From: Oscillospiraceae bacterium
GTDB lineage: Bacteria > Bacillota > Clostridia > Oscillospirales > Ruminococcaceae
Length of the DNA stretch: 34,570 nt
Direction of reading: 5' to 3'
NCBI GenBank assembly: GCA_017532085.1
Contig: JAFXJT010000055.1
Location: 1-34,570, forward strand
Within the stretch, counting starts at the first letter, position 1. Each line of letters opens with the position of its first letter. A program made the position numbers and the translations under genes. Of this stretch, positions 14,727-23,264 are shown in pieces. The notes beneath the pieces are model-generated. The model was not told the origin of the DNA. It made no database searches and saw only the letters and a list, made by a program, of their open reading frames with translations.

Positions 14727-15644
14727 ATGATGCTGCAGGAAGTATTCTATTGGGTATTTAATATGAGCATAACGGCTGTTATCACCGGTATGCTTGTTAT
14801 GCTTTTCAGACGGATCAAAAGGATTCCAAGAAGGCTTACCGTGTTTCTTTGGCTGATCCCTTTTTTGAGGATGACAGTTCCTCTTGGACTCAACAGTCCG
14901 TATAGTCTGATGTCGTTGCTATCCAAGCTCACAACAAAAACCATTGTCGTATATCAGCCAACAGACGATATTGCTTTTTCCATGATGAATAGTGTTATGG
15001 CAGCGGACACCTATTTCCCGATCACGTATAAAGTAAACACCCTTGCAACAGTGTTTGAGATTGCTTCTGTCATATGGATGATTGTATTTTCCGCTATTGT
15101 TCTGATGCTGACTGTGATCTATTTTATAACCATGCACGAAATCAAAGATGCCATCCGACTGCGTAATAACATCTATTTTTCGGAAAAAGTGATTTTTCCT
15201 GCTGTATATGGCATCCTCAAACCCAAAATTGTTTTGCCGATGTCCGATCGGGAAAGGGAAACCGAACTCATGATACTGCATGAAAAAATGCATATTCGCC
15301 GTGCGGATAATCTGTGGCGGATGCTTGCATTTCTGATTGCGGCAATCCATTGGTTCAATCCGTTTTGCTGGATCTGTTTAAAACTGTTCCTTGCAGATCT
15401 TGAACTGTCCTGTGATGAGTGCGTGCTTACAAAATTGGGACAGCATCGTGCAAAAGAATATGCACGAACTCTTTTGGACAGCAGACAAGGCGCAACGATC
15501 TTTGCCTCTGCCTTTGGTGGTGCAAAAATCCGCACACGAATCGAAAACATACTGTCCTTTAAGAAAATGACTAGGTTTTCTTTGGCCGTGTTCGTTGTAT
15601 TGCTTGCTGTAATGTTCTATGTGTTGCTGACAAATGCAAGCTGA
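14727..15644 (+). CDS. BlaR1-like M56 membrane metalloprotease 1 (short form)
   Basis: A 305-aa integral membrane protease. Helices near the N-terminus and around residues 110-135 flank an extracytoplasmic region. The cytoplasmic zinc site is HEKMH (His185, Glu186, His189), followed by a helix with HWFNPFCW and the third ligand region ELSCDE. A last helix (about 280-300) ends the protein, so there is no extracellular sensor domain, unlike true BlaR1 (about 585-600 aa). It should cleave or trigger cleavage of the adjacent repressor, and the signal must be sensed by another protein or by the short loops. ATG 14727 is chosen because AAAAGG sits 5 bases ahead; a GTG six bases upstream is possible. 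Confidence 0.85.
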   Translation: MMLQEVFYWVFNMSITAVITGMLVMLFRRIKRIPRRLTVFLWLIPFLRMTVPLGLNSPYSLMSLLSKLTTKTIVVYQPTDDIAFSMMNSVMAADTYFPITYKVNTLATVFEIASVIWMIVFSAIVLMLTVIYFITMHEIKDAIRLRNNIYFSEKVIFPAVYGILKPKIVLPMSDRERETELMILHEKMHIRRADNLWRMLAFLIAAIHWFNPFCWICLKLFLADLELSCDECVLTKLGQHRAKEYARTLLDSRQGATIFASAFGGAKIRTRIENILSFKKMTRFSLAVFVVLLAVMFYVLLTNAS

Positions 15645-15657
15645 AGGGAGAAAGAAT

Positions 15658-16638
15658 ATGAAGAATAAACAATATCGCAGATATTATCTGCTATCCTGCA
15701 TCGGCGTTCTGCTTGCCTCCTATTACCCGCTGTCCATGGGAATTCGGGTCATCACCGATATGATTGCGGATGGAACCGTTTTCAAAGAAAATTATCCGAA
15801 ATATATCATTCCGTACACCCCGATTTGTCTTGCTGTTTTCATCGGAGTTCTTTTGATGCCGATATGCATGAAAGGATGCAAGCAGTTTTCCCTTGTCGGA
15901 GGCGCTGTGATCGCAACAGGAGCATTTTTTGCACTCGAAACACTGTTTGAGCAAAAAGTTGTGGTAACAACAGCCGAAACCGTTACCAAACTGGAGGACT
16001 GGCAGATGTATATGTGCTATATGCCGCCGGAAGGATGGGGAGAAACGGTAACAACATACAAAACACAAACAGCAGTGGATATTCTGATGGGAAACTATAA
16101 TCCCGCATTCAAGCTGCATTTTTACATCATTTCCGTTGTATTGATCCTTTCTGTTTTGAACTGTTTCTACGGATACGGCCATATGATCCAGACCGGTGAA
16201 AAGAAACGGTGCAAAGCTTTGATATTACAATCGGTTTGTTCGGTCACATTCCTCGGGCTTTGTATTCTTGCTTGTTTCACTGCTTTCTGGAGAGATGGCA
16301 ATATCCGGGTTTCTCCTTTGTCGGCAGTATTGATGACCGTGTTCTTTGTTCTGTTGGGTGTAACGGTAGGCGTATTTGTGGGATCATTCCTTTTGGGAAA
16401 ACAGAAAATGCTCGCGATTGGGATCCCTGCCGTGATTGCTTCCGCCATGACTCTTCTTATGTATATCGGTGAAATGATCCTGCTGCATGGACATCTCTAT
16501 CGTTTTGGAGAGGGAATGTTGTTTCATCCCATATCCGGAATTGTACTGGCACCGATTGATCTGTTGATTATTTTGATGGCGGGATGTGCAGCCGCATGGA
16601 TCTTTATCTTGTTGAATCGAAAAGATCAATGCCGTTAA
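15658..16638 (+). CDS. Polytopic membrane protein of the first BlaI-M56 unit
   Basis: A 326-aa protein with about eight hydrophobic helices and one larger extracytoplasmic loop (about residues 105-150). ATG 15658 is chosen because AAGGGAG lies 7 bases ahead; the longer in-frame ORF overlapping the M56 gene has no such site. No domain is recognised. The 13-base gap to the M56 gene implies one operon. Since the M56 protein lacks a sensor domain, this protein may sense the signal or be the resistance or transport output controlled by the repressor. Both are inference. Confidence 0.75.
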   Translation: MKNKQYRRYYLLSCIGVLLASYYPLSMGIRVITDMIADGTVFKENYPKYIIPYTPICLAVFIGVLLMPICMKGCKQFSLVGGAVIATGAFFALETLFEQKVVVTTAETVTKLEDWQMYMCYMPPEGWGETVTTYKTQTAVDILMGNYNPAFKLHFYIISVVLILSVLNCFYGYGHMIQTGEKKRCKALILQSVCSVTFLGLCILACFTAFWRDGNIRVSPLSAVLMTVFFVLLGVTVGVFVGSFLLGKQKMLAIGIPAVIASAMTLLMYIGEMILLHGHLYRFGEGMLFHPISGIVLAPIDLLIILMAGCAAAWIFILLNRKDQCR

Positions 16639-16715
16639 CCGCTCGATTCCAATGCAGATCATAATTTGCTTTATGCAAGCCGCTGCGTGATATCGTACTG
16701 TCTCATGGAAAGCTA

Positions 16716-16767
16716 TTGACAAATCGGTCTACATGTCGTAGAATATAAGAGGTCTACGACGTGTAGA
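16716..16767 (+). promoter_or_regulatory. Promoter and twin operators of the second BlaI unit
   Basis: TTGACA (16716-16721), a 17-bp spacer and TAGAAT (16739-16744) form the promoter. Operators TCTACATGTCGTAGA (16728-16742) and TCTACGACGTGTAGA (16753-16767) each have TCTAC/GTAGA arms, and one is the reverse complement of the other with a single mismatch. They cover the -10 and the start site. Confidence 0.85.
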
Positions 16768-16786
16768 ATGGATGGAGGTGATGGAG

Positions 16787-17149
16787 ATGAGCGATTATCA
16801 GATGGGCGCTGTGGAATCCCGATTTGCCGATATGATTTGGGACAACGAGCCCATAACGTCTACTGAGCTTGCAAAGCGCAGCGAAGCATTGATGAAATGG
16901 AAAAAATCCACAACCTATACGGTTTTGAAGCGGCTTTGTGAAAAAGGTATTTTTCAGAATCAAAAGGGCATTGTGACCTCATTGATCTCAAGGCAGGAGT
17001 TTTACGCTATTCAAAGTGAAAAATTCGTAGCGGAAACATTCGGAGGTTCGCTGCCTGCGTTTCTGGCTGCATTCACAGCGCGAAAGCATCTGACGCCCGA
17101 AGAAGCGGCGCATCTGCGCCGGATGATTGCCGAATATGAGGAGGGCTGA
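16787..17149 (+). CDS. BlaI/MecI/CopY-family repressor 2
   Basis: A 120-aa paralogue of the repressor at 14368, with ESRFADMIWDNEPITSTEL and KKSTTYTVLKRLCEKGIF as the winged-helix region. ATG 16787 is preferred over the ATG at 16772 because GGAGGTG (16774-16780) lies 6 bases before it and would sit inside the longer reading frame. It should bind the two TCTAC/GTAGA operators just upstream and repress its own operon. The M56 gene follows 2 bases after its stop. Confidence 0.9.
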   Translation: MSDYQMGAVESRFADMIWDNEPITSTELAKRSEALMKWKKSTTYTVLKRLCEKGIFQNQKGIVTSLISRQEFYAIQSEKFVAETFGGSLPAFLAAFTARKHLTPEEAAHLRRMIAEYEEG

Positions 17150-17151
17150 AA

Positions 17152-18939
17152 ATGGAATCGTTGTTTTTTACGATTTTGAACATGAGCATTACAGGGAGCT
17201 GGCTTGTCCTTGTTGTGATGGTGCTGCGGCTGTTGCTGCGCAAAGCGCCGAAAGCCCTTGCAGTGATGCTGTGGGCATTGGTCGGTATTCGGTTAATCTG
17301 TCCGTGGATGGTGGAAAGTCCTTTGAGTATGATCCCCAGTGTGGAGCCCATACCGGAGAACATATTGTATGCGCAAACACCTGCCATTGACAGTGGAGTT
17401 GCAGCATTGGATTCTGTTGTGAACCCTGTGATTTCAAGCTCTTTCGCACCGCTGCCGAGCGGAAGTCGGAATCTGCTGCAGACAATTACGCTGGCGGCTT
17501 CGATGGTATGGATAATCGGTATGGCAGGTATGCTTTTGTATGCGGTGATCAGCTATCTGCGCATTCATCACAAAGTGCGGGAAGCAGCTTTTGTGAAAGA
17601 GAACATCTGGGTTTGTGATCATATTGACACCCCCTTTGTCTTTGGACTGCTGCGTCCACGGATTTATCTGCCGTCCAATATGGAAAAGCCGGATGCCGAT
17701 TATGTGATTGCACATGAAACAGCACATCTCAAACGATTGGATCATCTATGGAAGCCCCTAGGCTTTTTGCTTTTAACCATCTATTGGTTCCATCCGTTGA
17801 TATGGGCTGCCTATATCCTGCTTTGCAGAGATATCGAGCTGGCTTGCGATGAAAAAGTGATTTCGGATATGGGAATCGAAAGCATTCAGTCTTATTCCAA
17901 CGCACTGATCAATTGCAGTGTATCTCAAAAAATGATCACCTCCTGTCCGCTTGCTTTCGGGGAAGTCGGAGTGAAAGGAAGAGTCCGATCCATACTGCAT
18001 TATAAAAAACCTGCACTCTGGATCCTTCTTGCTGCACTGGCTGTCAGTATTGCAGCTGCGGTTTGCTTTTTAACCAATCCGCCCATCCATACTGAAATTT
18101 TAGGCGCAAATTACGAAACCGGGAAATGTCGTTTTAGTTTGGTGGTCAGTGAGCAAAAGGAAACGAACATCAATACATTGATGTTCGGCATACATTCGAA
18201 TGGCGATGTCTATAAAGATTTCGGAGGCGGACGTATTACTTTTCTCGGAACCCTTCAGAAATCCGAATTTACGCAGGCGGATCTCAACCGCATCATGCAA
18301 GAAGAAAATGTGCCTGAGATTCCTCTGGGCACCATTGTCAATGCCTATGAGATTCCCGGCAGCAGTGAAGAGGGCGAAGACATTTTTCTTCAAAACAAAG
18401 CCGGAGATGTATTTTATATTAAGCGGCTTGTTGATGGCGGCATCCTGTGGGTCTTCGAACTGTTCCAAAACCACAAGATACCACTGCTCTCTCTTGAGGA
18501 GGAATCGGATCCTTCCAATGATCCTGCAGATGCTCCAAACAGCACCGAGCGCGCATTGAAGGAAAAATATCCGCAATATTTCGATTGTACCACTGACAAA
18601 GGTCTGGAAATCTATATTTGGCAAATGGCAGCAAATTCCTATTTCTGTGGATTGCTGCCCGGCAAAAACAGTAATTATACAGATAGTACACTGATGCGGC
18701 TTGTGCCTGCCACAATCGAAGAAATGAGAATCATTGTGGCTTCTTATCATCTGCCGCAGGAGGAGGTTGTGATTCTTCCGTTTCGCAATCCGATTTCCAG
18801 CTACTATTACGAAATTGATGATGCCTATTGTCAAAATCTGGAAGACCTGTTTTGGTCAGATAGCGCAATGGTTCCGCCGGCAGATCGTAATCCGATCATC
18901 GACTACCCTCCAGCATTGCAGATGGAATTATTGTCCTAA
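17152..18939 (+). CDS. BlaR1-like M56 membrane metalloprotease 2 with long C-terminal domain
   Basis: A 595-aa protein. Residues 1-~305 repeat the M56 layout: N-terminal helices, the zinc site HETAH (His188, Glu189, His192), YWFHPLIW, IELACDE, and a last helix at about 290-308. Beyond it lie some 285 extracytoplasmic residues. Length matches true BlaR1, but I do not see the S-x-x-K, SxN and KTG motifs of a penicillin-binding sensor, so the ligand is probably not a beta-lactam. Near the start of that domain is a stretch like small secreted Firmicutes domains (FSLVVSEQKETNINTLMFG), and the rest is unassigned. It probably senses an envelope signal and inactivates repressor 2. Confidence 0.87.
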   Translation: MESLFFTILNMSITGSWLVLVVMVLRLLLRKAPKALAVMLWALVGIRLICPWMVESPLSMIPSVEPIPENILYAQTPAIDSGVAALDSVVNPVISSSFAPLPSGSRNLLQTITLAASMVWIIGMAGMLLYAVISYLRIHHKVREAAFVKENIWVCDHIDTPFVFGLLRPRIYLPSNMEKPDADYVIAHETAHLKRLDHLWKPLGFLLLTIYWFHPLIWAAYILLCRDIELACDEKVISDMGIESIQSYSNALINCSVSQKMITSCPLAFGEVGVKGRVRSILHYKKPALWILLAALAVSIAAAVCFLTNPPIHTEILGANYETGKCRFSLVVSEQKETNINTLMFGIHSNGDVYKDFGGGRITFLGTLQKSEFTQADLNRIMQEENVPEIPLGTIVNAYEIPGSSEEGEDIFLQNKAGDVFYIKRLVDGGILWVFELFQNHKIPLLSLEEESDPSNDPADAPNSTERALKEKYPQYFDCTTDKGLEIYIWQMAANSYFCGLLPGKNSNYTDSTLMRLVPATIEEMRIIVASYHLPQEEVVILPFRNPISSYYYEIDDAYCQNLEDLFWSDSAMVPPADRNPIIDYPPALQMELLS

Positions 18940-19026
18940 CGGCAAATGGTGAGAATTTGACCTATTGGGGCGAACAAGGCATCAATGCGTTTTATACACA
19001 ATAAACCGTATACCGACCCAAACCGC

Positions 19027-19055
19027 TTGACAACCGGAATGTTCTGTGTTATACT
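19027..19055 (+). promoter_or_regulatory. Consensus promoter of the GNAT gene
   Basis: TTGACA (19027-19032), a 17-bp spacer and TATACT (19050-19055) are near-perfect sigma-A boxes. The leader to the GNAT start is about 160 bases. The 282 bases from the M56 stop hold no other gene. Confidence 0.85.
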
Positions 19056-19114
19056 TGCATTGTCGGAAGCTTTTCCGCTGCCGATCATCATCATTTCAGA
19101 TAAGGAGTGTCTTT

Positions 19115-19190
19115 TTGAAGCATACCACGAAAAAGGAGATTGTAGCGTAAACGGGAGGTTTGCGAATACAATCTTACACAAGCCTCCCGT
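19115..19190 (+). promoter_or_regulatory. Possible leader peptide and attenuator hairpin
   Basis: AAGGAG (19102-19107) precedes a TTG (19115) that opens an 11-codon ORF ending in TAA at 19150. A 12-bp stem starts at the next base: ACGGGAGGTTTG (19151-19162) pairs with CAAGCCTCCCGT (19179-19190) with one G-U. No T-run follows, so it would act on translation or through pausing rather than as a classic terminator. The layout resembles translational attenuation leaders, but the evidence is positional only. Confidence 0.4.
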
Positions 19191-19221
19191 GTTTGGTCAA
19201 CACATTTCAGGAGGAAAAACA

Positions 19222-19878
19222 ATGAATAATAATGACTATATGATCCGTTTGGAAACAGCAAAAGACTATCGTGAAGTGGAAACACTGGCTCGTGAAGCGT
19301 TTTGGAATGTAAGCGTTCCCGGCTGCAATGAGCATTATTTCATTCATGTCATGAGACAGCATAAGGATTATATTCCCGAGCTGGCTTACGTTATGGAGAT
19401 GGATGGGAAAATTATCGGCTGTATTATGTATACAAAAGCAGAGCTTGCAGATGAAAACGGCAATATCAAGCCGATCGTCTCTATGGGGCCTCTTTGTATT
19501 CATCCCGATTATCAGCGCAGGGGATACAGCAAGGCTCTCTTGGAACACACGTTTGAAATTGTAAAAAGTATGGGATATGATACCGTGATCAATTTTGGCA
19601 ATCCCGATAATTACGTTGCCCGCGGCTACAAAAGCTGCAAAAAGTACAATGTATGTTTCGAAGGTGATGTTTTCCAGGCGGCATTGCTTGTGAAAGTGCT
19701 GCGTGATGATGCTCTGGATGGCAGAAAATGGTTCTATCATCCCAATAATGCCGATGAGCCCTGCGGCAATACCGAAGCGGTTGCGGAATTTGACAAGCTC
19801 TTTCCGCCCAAGGTAAAAGCATGGCAGCCCTCGCAGGAGGAGTTTTATATTCACAGCCACGCTTTTCTTCGTGACTGA
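19222..19878 (+). CDS. GNAT-family N-acetyltransferase
   Basis: A 218-aa protein. Residues ~1-150 form a GNAT domain: beta strands with IIGCIMYTKAEL and MGPLCIHPDYQ, then the acetyl-CoA pyrophosphate loop QRRGYSKAL. The C-terminal ~70 residues are a family-specific extension with NPDNYVARGYKS and a cysteine around CKKYNVCFEG. AGGAGG (19209-19214) sets the start. These enzymes transfer acetyl groups from acetyl-CoA to amines on small molecules or proteins, and the substrate is unknown. It is a single-gene unit with its own promoter and leader. Confidence 0.85.
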   Translation: MNNNDYMIRLETAKDYREVETLAREAFWNVSVPGCNEHYFIHVMRQHKDYIPELAYVMEMDGKIIGCIMYTKAELADENGNIKPIVSMGPLCIHPDYQRRGYSKALLEHTFEIVKSMGYDTVINFGNPDNYVARGYKSCKKYNVCFEGDVFQAALLVKVLRDDALDGRKWFYHPNNADEPCGNTEAVAEFDKLFPPKVKAWQPSQEEFYIHSHAFLRD

Positions 19879-19985
19879 ATGGATCAAAGCACACACTGCA
19901 CCTTGACTTTGGGTGCAATCAACACACTTGTCTTGCAAACAGCCTGAGCGCATCTCTTGCGCCAAGCAACAATGACAGTAACGGA

Positions 19986-20028
19986 AAAGCACCTCCTATG
20001 GCGGTCTTGCTGCCATAGGAGGTGCTTT
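19986..20028 (-). terminator. Terminator of the minus-strand cluster
   Basis: A 17-bp perfect stem (19986-20002 with 20012-20028) has a 9-nt loop. Read on the minus strand it ends in GCTTTTCC just after the aminopeptidase stop. It may also stop the converging GNAT transcript. Confidence 0.88.
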
Positions 20029-20034
20029 GTGATG

Positions 20035-21129
20035 TTATGCGTTATGATTGCCGATCGTTCGGAATTGCTTTGGGAATGCAGTCAGATTGCGAGGCGTGTC
20101 GCCTTGAATCACGATCATATCCTCAATGCGGATCCCGAATTCTCCGGGCAGATAGATGCCGGGTTCTACAGTCATGATCATACCGTTTTGCAGAGGATGC
20201 TCCACATTCGGCGCAGCGGAAGGAAATTCGTGAATTTCCAAGCCGACGGAATGTCCCAGTGCGTGAGTAAAGTAGGTATCCCAGCCGGCTGTCTTAAGCG
20301 CATTGACTGCTGCTTCATGCATGATACGGCAAGGAAGTCCCGCTCTGGCCTGTTCCATAGCAGCTTCCTGTGCATGGAGCACTGCTTCATAGCCGCTGCG
20401 AATTCGATCGGAAACGGCGCCATAAGCAAAGGTACGGGTCATATCCGAATGATAGCCGTGATACACAGCGCCAAAATCCACAAGGATGACATCGCCGTCT
20501 TTCAGGCTGTGATTTTCCGGTACTCCATGAGGCATACTGGCGTGGGCACCAAAGAGCAGAATCGTTTGGAACGAAGGCATTTCGCTTCCGCCTAATGCCA
20601 TAAGATAATCGAGCTTTGCTGCAGCCTCACGCTCGGTGATGCCCGCCTGCAAGGATGGCAGCAGAGCTTCCAGCGCATGCTCGGCAATGCGTTGTGCATG
20701 GAGAATCGCATCAATTTCCTCCTGTGCTTTACAGGCTCGCAGCTGCGCCAGACGATTGCCCAAAGGCAAAAGACGAATAGGTTCCAGTGATTGTTTCCAT
20801 GTTTCATATTGGCGCAGGGAGATGACATGATCCTCAAACAGCACGGCAGAGATCTGCTGTGATTGCAGTAATTGCAGTAGGGATTCCGATTCGGAGCTGC
20901 CGCTTTGACGAACAGAGACCGCAAAGCCCTGTGGTGTAAGGAATTGCTGTGCCCGTTCGATGTATCTGCCATCGGTGATAAAATAGGCAGCACCTTCTTT
21001 GGTAATCATGCATTTGCCCTCAAGCGCAGTGGAGGCAGTGGCATATGTTACGCCGATTTCACTGCTCAGCAGCAGGGCATCGGCTTCGGTATCTCTGATT
21101 AACTGAGATAAAGCAGCAATGCGGTTCAT
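20035..21129 (-). CDS. Xaa-Pro aminopeptidase (M24B)
   Basis: A 364-aa cytoplasmic dimetal peptidase that removes N-terminal residues preceding proline. Residues 1-~130 are the creatinase-like N-terminal domain and 135-364 the pita-bread fold. All five metal ligands are present: Asp218 (VDFG), Asp229 (HSDMTRTF), His293 (HALGHSVGLEIHE), Glu322 (TVEPGIY) and Glu336 (IRIEDM). It is last in the cluster, 33 bases after folD, and is followed by the terminator. The length is typical of the Firmicutes short (YqhT-type) form. Confidence 0.93.
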   Translation of the reverse strand: MNRIAALSQLIRDTEADALLLSSEIGVTYATASTALEGKCMITKEGAAYFITDGRYIERAQQFLTPQGFAVSVRQSGSSESESLLQLLQSQQISAVLFEDHVISLRQYETWKQSLEPIRLLPLGNRLAQLRACKAQEEIDAILHAQRIAEHALEALLPSLQAGITEREAAAKLDYLMALGGSEMPSFQTILLFGAHASMPHGVPENHSLKDGDVILVDFGAVYHGYHSDMTRTFAYGAVSDRIRSGYEAVLHAQEAAMEQARAGLPCRIMHEAAVNALKTAGWDTYFTHALGHSVGLEIHEFPSAAPNVEHPLQNGMIMTVEPGIYLPGEFGIRIEDMIVIQGDTPRNLTAFPKQFRTIGNHNA

Positions 21130-21162
21130 AAGAGCGGACTCCCTTTCGATGTTTCCGAAGAA

Positions 21163-22014
21163 TTATTTCAGCAGCTGCTGCTTTGCAGCGGTCAGTGTAT
21201 TGCGCATGAGAATTGCACGTGTCATGGGACCGACACCGCCGGGCACCGGAGTAATGGCAGAGGCGATCTTTTCCACTTCATCATATGCCACATCGCCTAC
21301 CAGCTTGCCTTCTGCGTTGCGATTCATACCCACATCAATGACCACAGCGCCGGGCTTTACCATATCTGCAGTGACGAAATCTGCTTTGCCCACGGCTGCA
21401 ATGAGAATATCCGCTTGCTTGGTCTGCTGGGCAAGATTCTGTGTTCTGGAATGGCAGATGGTTACAGTACCGTTGCGATGGAGCAGCAGCATAGCCATAG
21501 GCTTGCCCACAATATTGCTTCGGCCGATGACAACGCAATGCTTTCCGGCAATCTCGGTACCGATGCTGTCCAGCATCTCGATGACGCCGGCAGGCGTGCA
21601 GGGCAGGAAAGAATAATCACCGATCATAATTCTGCCGACATTCTCGGGATGGAACGCATCCACATCCTTGCTGGGAGAAATAGCGTGCAGGATAGTCTGC
21701 TCACAGATATGCTTCGGCAGAGGAAGCTGCACCAGAATACCATTCACCTTTGGATCGGCATTGAGCTTTGCTACCAAATCAAGCAGCTGCGCTTCAGTGG
21801 TTTCGGCAGGCAGAGTATATTCATAGGATGCAAAGCCGACTTCGGCACAATCTTTCTTTTTGTTATTCACATAAACCCGGGAAGCAGGATTATCGCCAAC
21901 CAATACCACAGCAAGTCCCGGCTCAAAGCCCTGTGCTTTCAGCTGTTCTACCTCGGCGGCAACCTCGCGTTTTACATTTGCAGCAATTTCTTTTCCGTTG
22001 ATGATCATAGCCAT
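21163..22014 (-). CDS. folD: Bifunctional methylenetetrahydrofolate dehydrogenase/cyclohydrolase
   Basis: A 283-aa enzyme converting 5,10-methylene-THF to 10-formyl-THF through the methenyl form, with NADP. Tyr48 and Lys52 in RVYVNNKKKDC are the active-site pair. GILVQLPLP, PCTPAGVIEM, VVIGRSNIVGKPMA and TPVPGGVGPMTRA are FolD signatures. The start at 22014 (MAMIING) is chosen over a longer in-frame ORF because AAGGAG lies 10 bases ahead and the extension would run through the acidic tail of lgt in another frame. It starts 7 bases after lgt. Confidence 0.97.
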   Translation of the reverse strand: MAMIINGKEIAANVKREVAAEVEQLKAQGFEPGLAVVLVGDNPASRVYVNNKKKDCAEVGFASYEYTLPAETTEAQLLDLVAKLNADPKVNGILVQLPLPKHICEQTILHAISPSKDVDAFHPENVGRIMIGDYSFLPCTPAGVIEMLDSIGTEIAGKHCVVIGRSNIVGKPMAMLLLHRNGTVTICHSRTQNLAQQTKQADILIAAVGKADFVTADMVKPGAVVIDVGMNRNAEGKLVGDVAYDEVEKIASAITPVPGGVGPMTRAILMRNTLTAAKQQLLK

Positions 22015-22021
22015 TGTTTGA

Positions 22022-23176
22022 TTACTCCTTTTCTGTATTGTCAGAGTCCTCTGTCTCAGAGGATGCTTCTGTTTCGGTGATATCAGCAGTTGTTTCCTTC
22101 GAATCTGATTGTTCGGCAGCAGGTTCGGATTCCGTATCGGCACTCAGCTCTGCGGCTTCCTCAGCAGACATCAGAACATGCGTTGTTTCTTCGGAAACAT
22201 CCGTAGTTTTTGCGGCTTTTTTGGAAGCACGCTTTTGACGATAAGCCTCTTCCTTGGCATCGGCTTCCGCCAGCAGCTTTTGGGATTCCACCGTATTGCA
22301 GTAAAGAACATAATCCCCGCCCATACGTTTGACATAGCTGAACATGACGCACAGTAGCACAATACCTACAACCACAGAGATGGCTGCGACCAGCTGGGAA
22401 ACCCGGAGGGTACCGATCCACAAGCTGTCGGTACGCAGGCCTTCGATCCAGAAGCGGCCGAAACCATACCACACAATATACATCAGGAAGATTTGCCCAT
22501 CGAATTTGCGCCATTTTTTGGATATGATATGAAGCAGCACAAATCCTGCCAGACACCATAAGGATTCATAGAAGAAGCAGGGATGCACCGGCTGATGATA
22601 GACCAGACCGCTGTCTGCAGAGGCATTGTTCAAGATCCAAATCTGGATTTTGCCGCTTGACATTCCAAAAAGCGAATCGGTATTTCTGCCGAATGCTTCA
22701 TGGTTTGTGAAGTTGCCCCATCGGCCGATGCCTTGTCCGATGAGAAAGCCCAGTGCTGCCAGATCCAGCATGGGCAGAAGGCGTACTTTGCGGAGCTTAC
22801 AGACCACTCCGCCGATGAGCAATGCACCGATCACGCCGCCGTAAATTGCCAAACCGCCATTGCGGATGTTGAGGATCTCTTTCCAGTTGCCGCCGTATTC
22901 CGACCAGCGGCAGGCGACATAGTATAATCTTGCGCCTACCACACCGCCGATGACACCGGCAATGACACCATCCATGGCACGATCGGCATCCACACCGAAT
23001 TTACGCATTCTGGAAAAGCCGTAGATCATGGCAAGCAGCATGCCCAGGGTAATCAGTACGCCATACCAGGTGACTTCAATGCCGAACAGCGTGAATGCAA
23101 CGCTTTTGATTGTGAACTCCAGTCCGAGCTTGGGGAAAACGATTTGATCTGTTCCTAAGGAACCCAGTTGAGTCAT
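22022..23176 (-). CDS. lgt: Prolipoprotein diacylglyceryl transferase
   Basis: A 384-aa polytopic membrane enzyme that transfers diacylglycerol from phosphatidylglycerol to the lipobox cysteine of prolipoproteins. The family signature GRWGNFTNHEAFG is at residues 151-163; GARLYYV, HPCFFYESLW and YGFGRFWIEGLRTDSL are also conserved. The start at 23176 (MTQLGSLG) follows AAAGGAAG, and an upstream extension into the intergenic space has no support. After the last helix the protein has an unusual ~90-residue tail: Lys/Arg-rich first (about 290-320), then very acidic and Ser/Thr-rich. Bacterial Lgt usually ends near residue 270-290. Confidence 0.95.
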   Translation of the reverse strand: MTQLGSLGTDQIVFPKLGLEFTIKSVAFTLFGIEVTWYGVLITLGMLLAMIYGFSRMRKFGVDADRAMDGVIAGVIGGVVGARLYYVACRWSEYGGNWKEILNIRNGGLAIYGGVIGALLIGGVVCKLRKVRLLPMLDLAALGFLIGQGIGRWGNFTNHEAFGRNTDSLFGMSSGKIQIWILNNASADSGLVYHQPVHPCFFYESLWCLAGFVLLHIISKKWRKFDGQIFLMYIVWYGFGRFWIEGLRTDSLWIGTLRVSQLVAAISVVVGIVLLCVMFSYVKRMGGDYVLYCNTVESQKLLAEADAKEEAYRQKRASKKAAKTTDVSEETTHVLMSAEEAAELSADTESEPAAEQSDSKETTADITETEASSETEDSDNTEKE

Positions 23177-23264
23177 AAGAGGATTCTTCCTTTCCGGTAT
23201 TTTTGATATGCAGCAGTATGCATCCGATGCACATAACAGAAAACAAAGGATGCGTGATTTGGGT

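Noticed and set aside
14304..18939. Beta-lactam resistance locus
   Set aside because: BlaI and M56 genes are present but there is no beta-lactamase or PBP gene and no penicillin-sensor motifs.
21415..22080. 221-codon plus-strand ORF opposite folD
   Set aside because: Fully antisense to a certain folD gene with no start signal.
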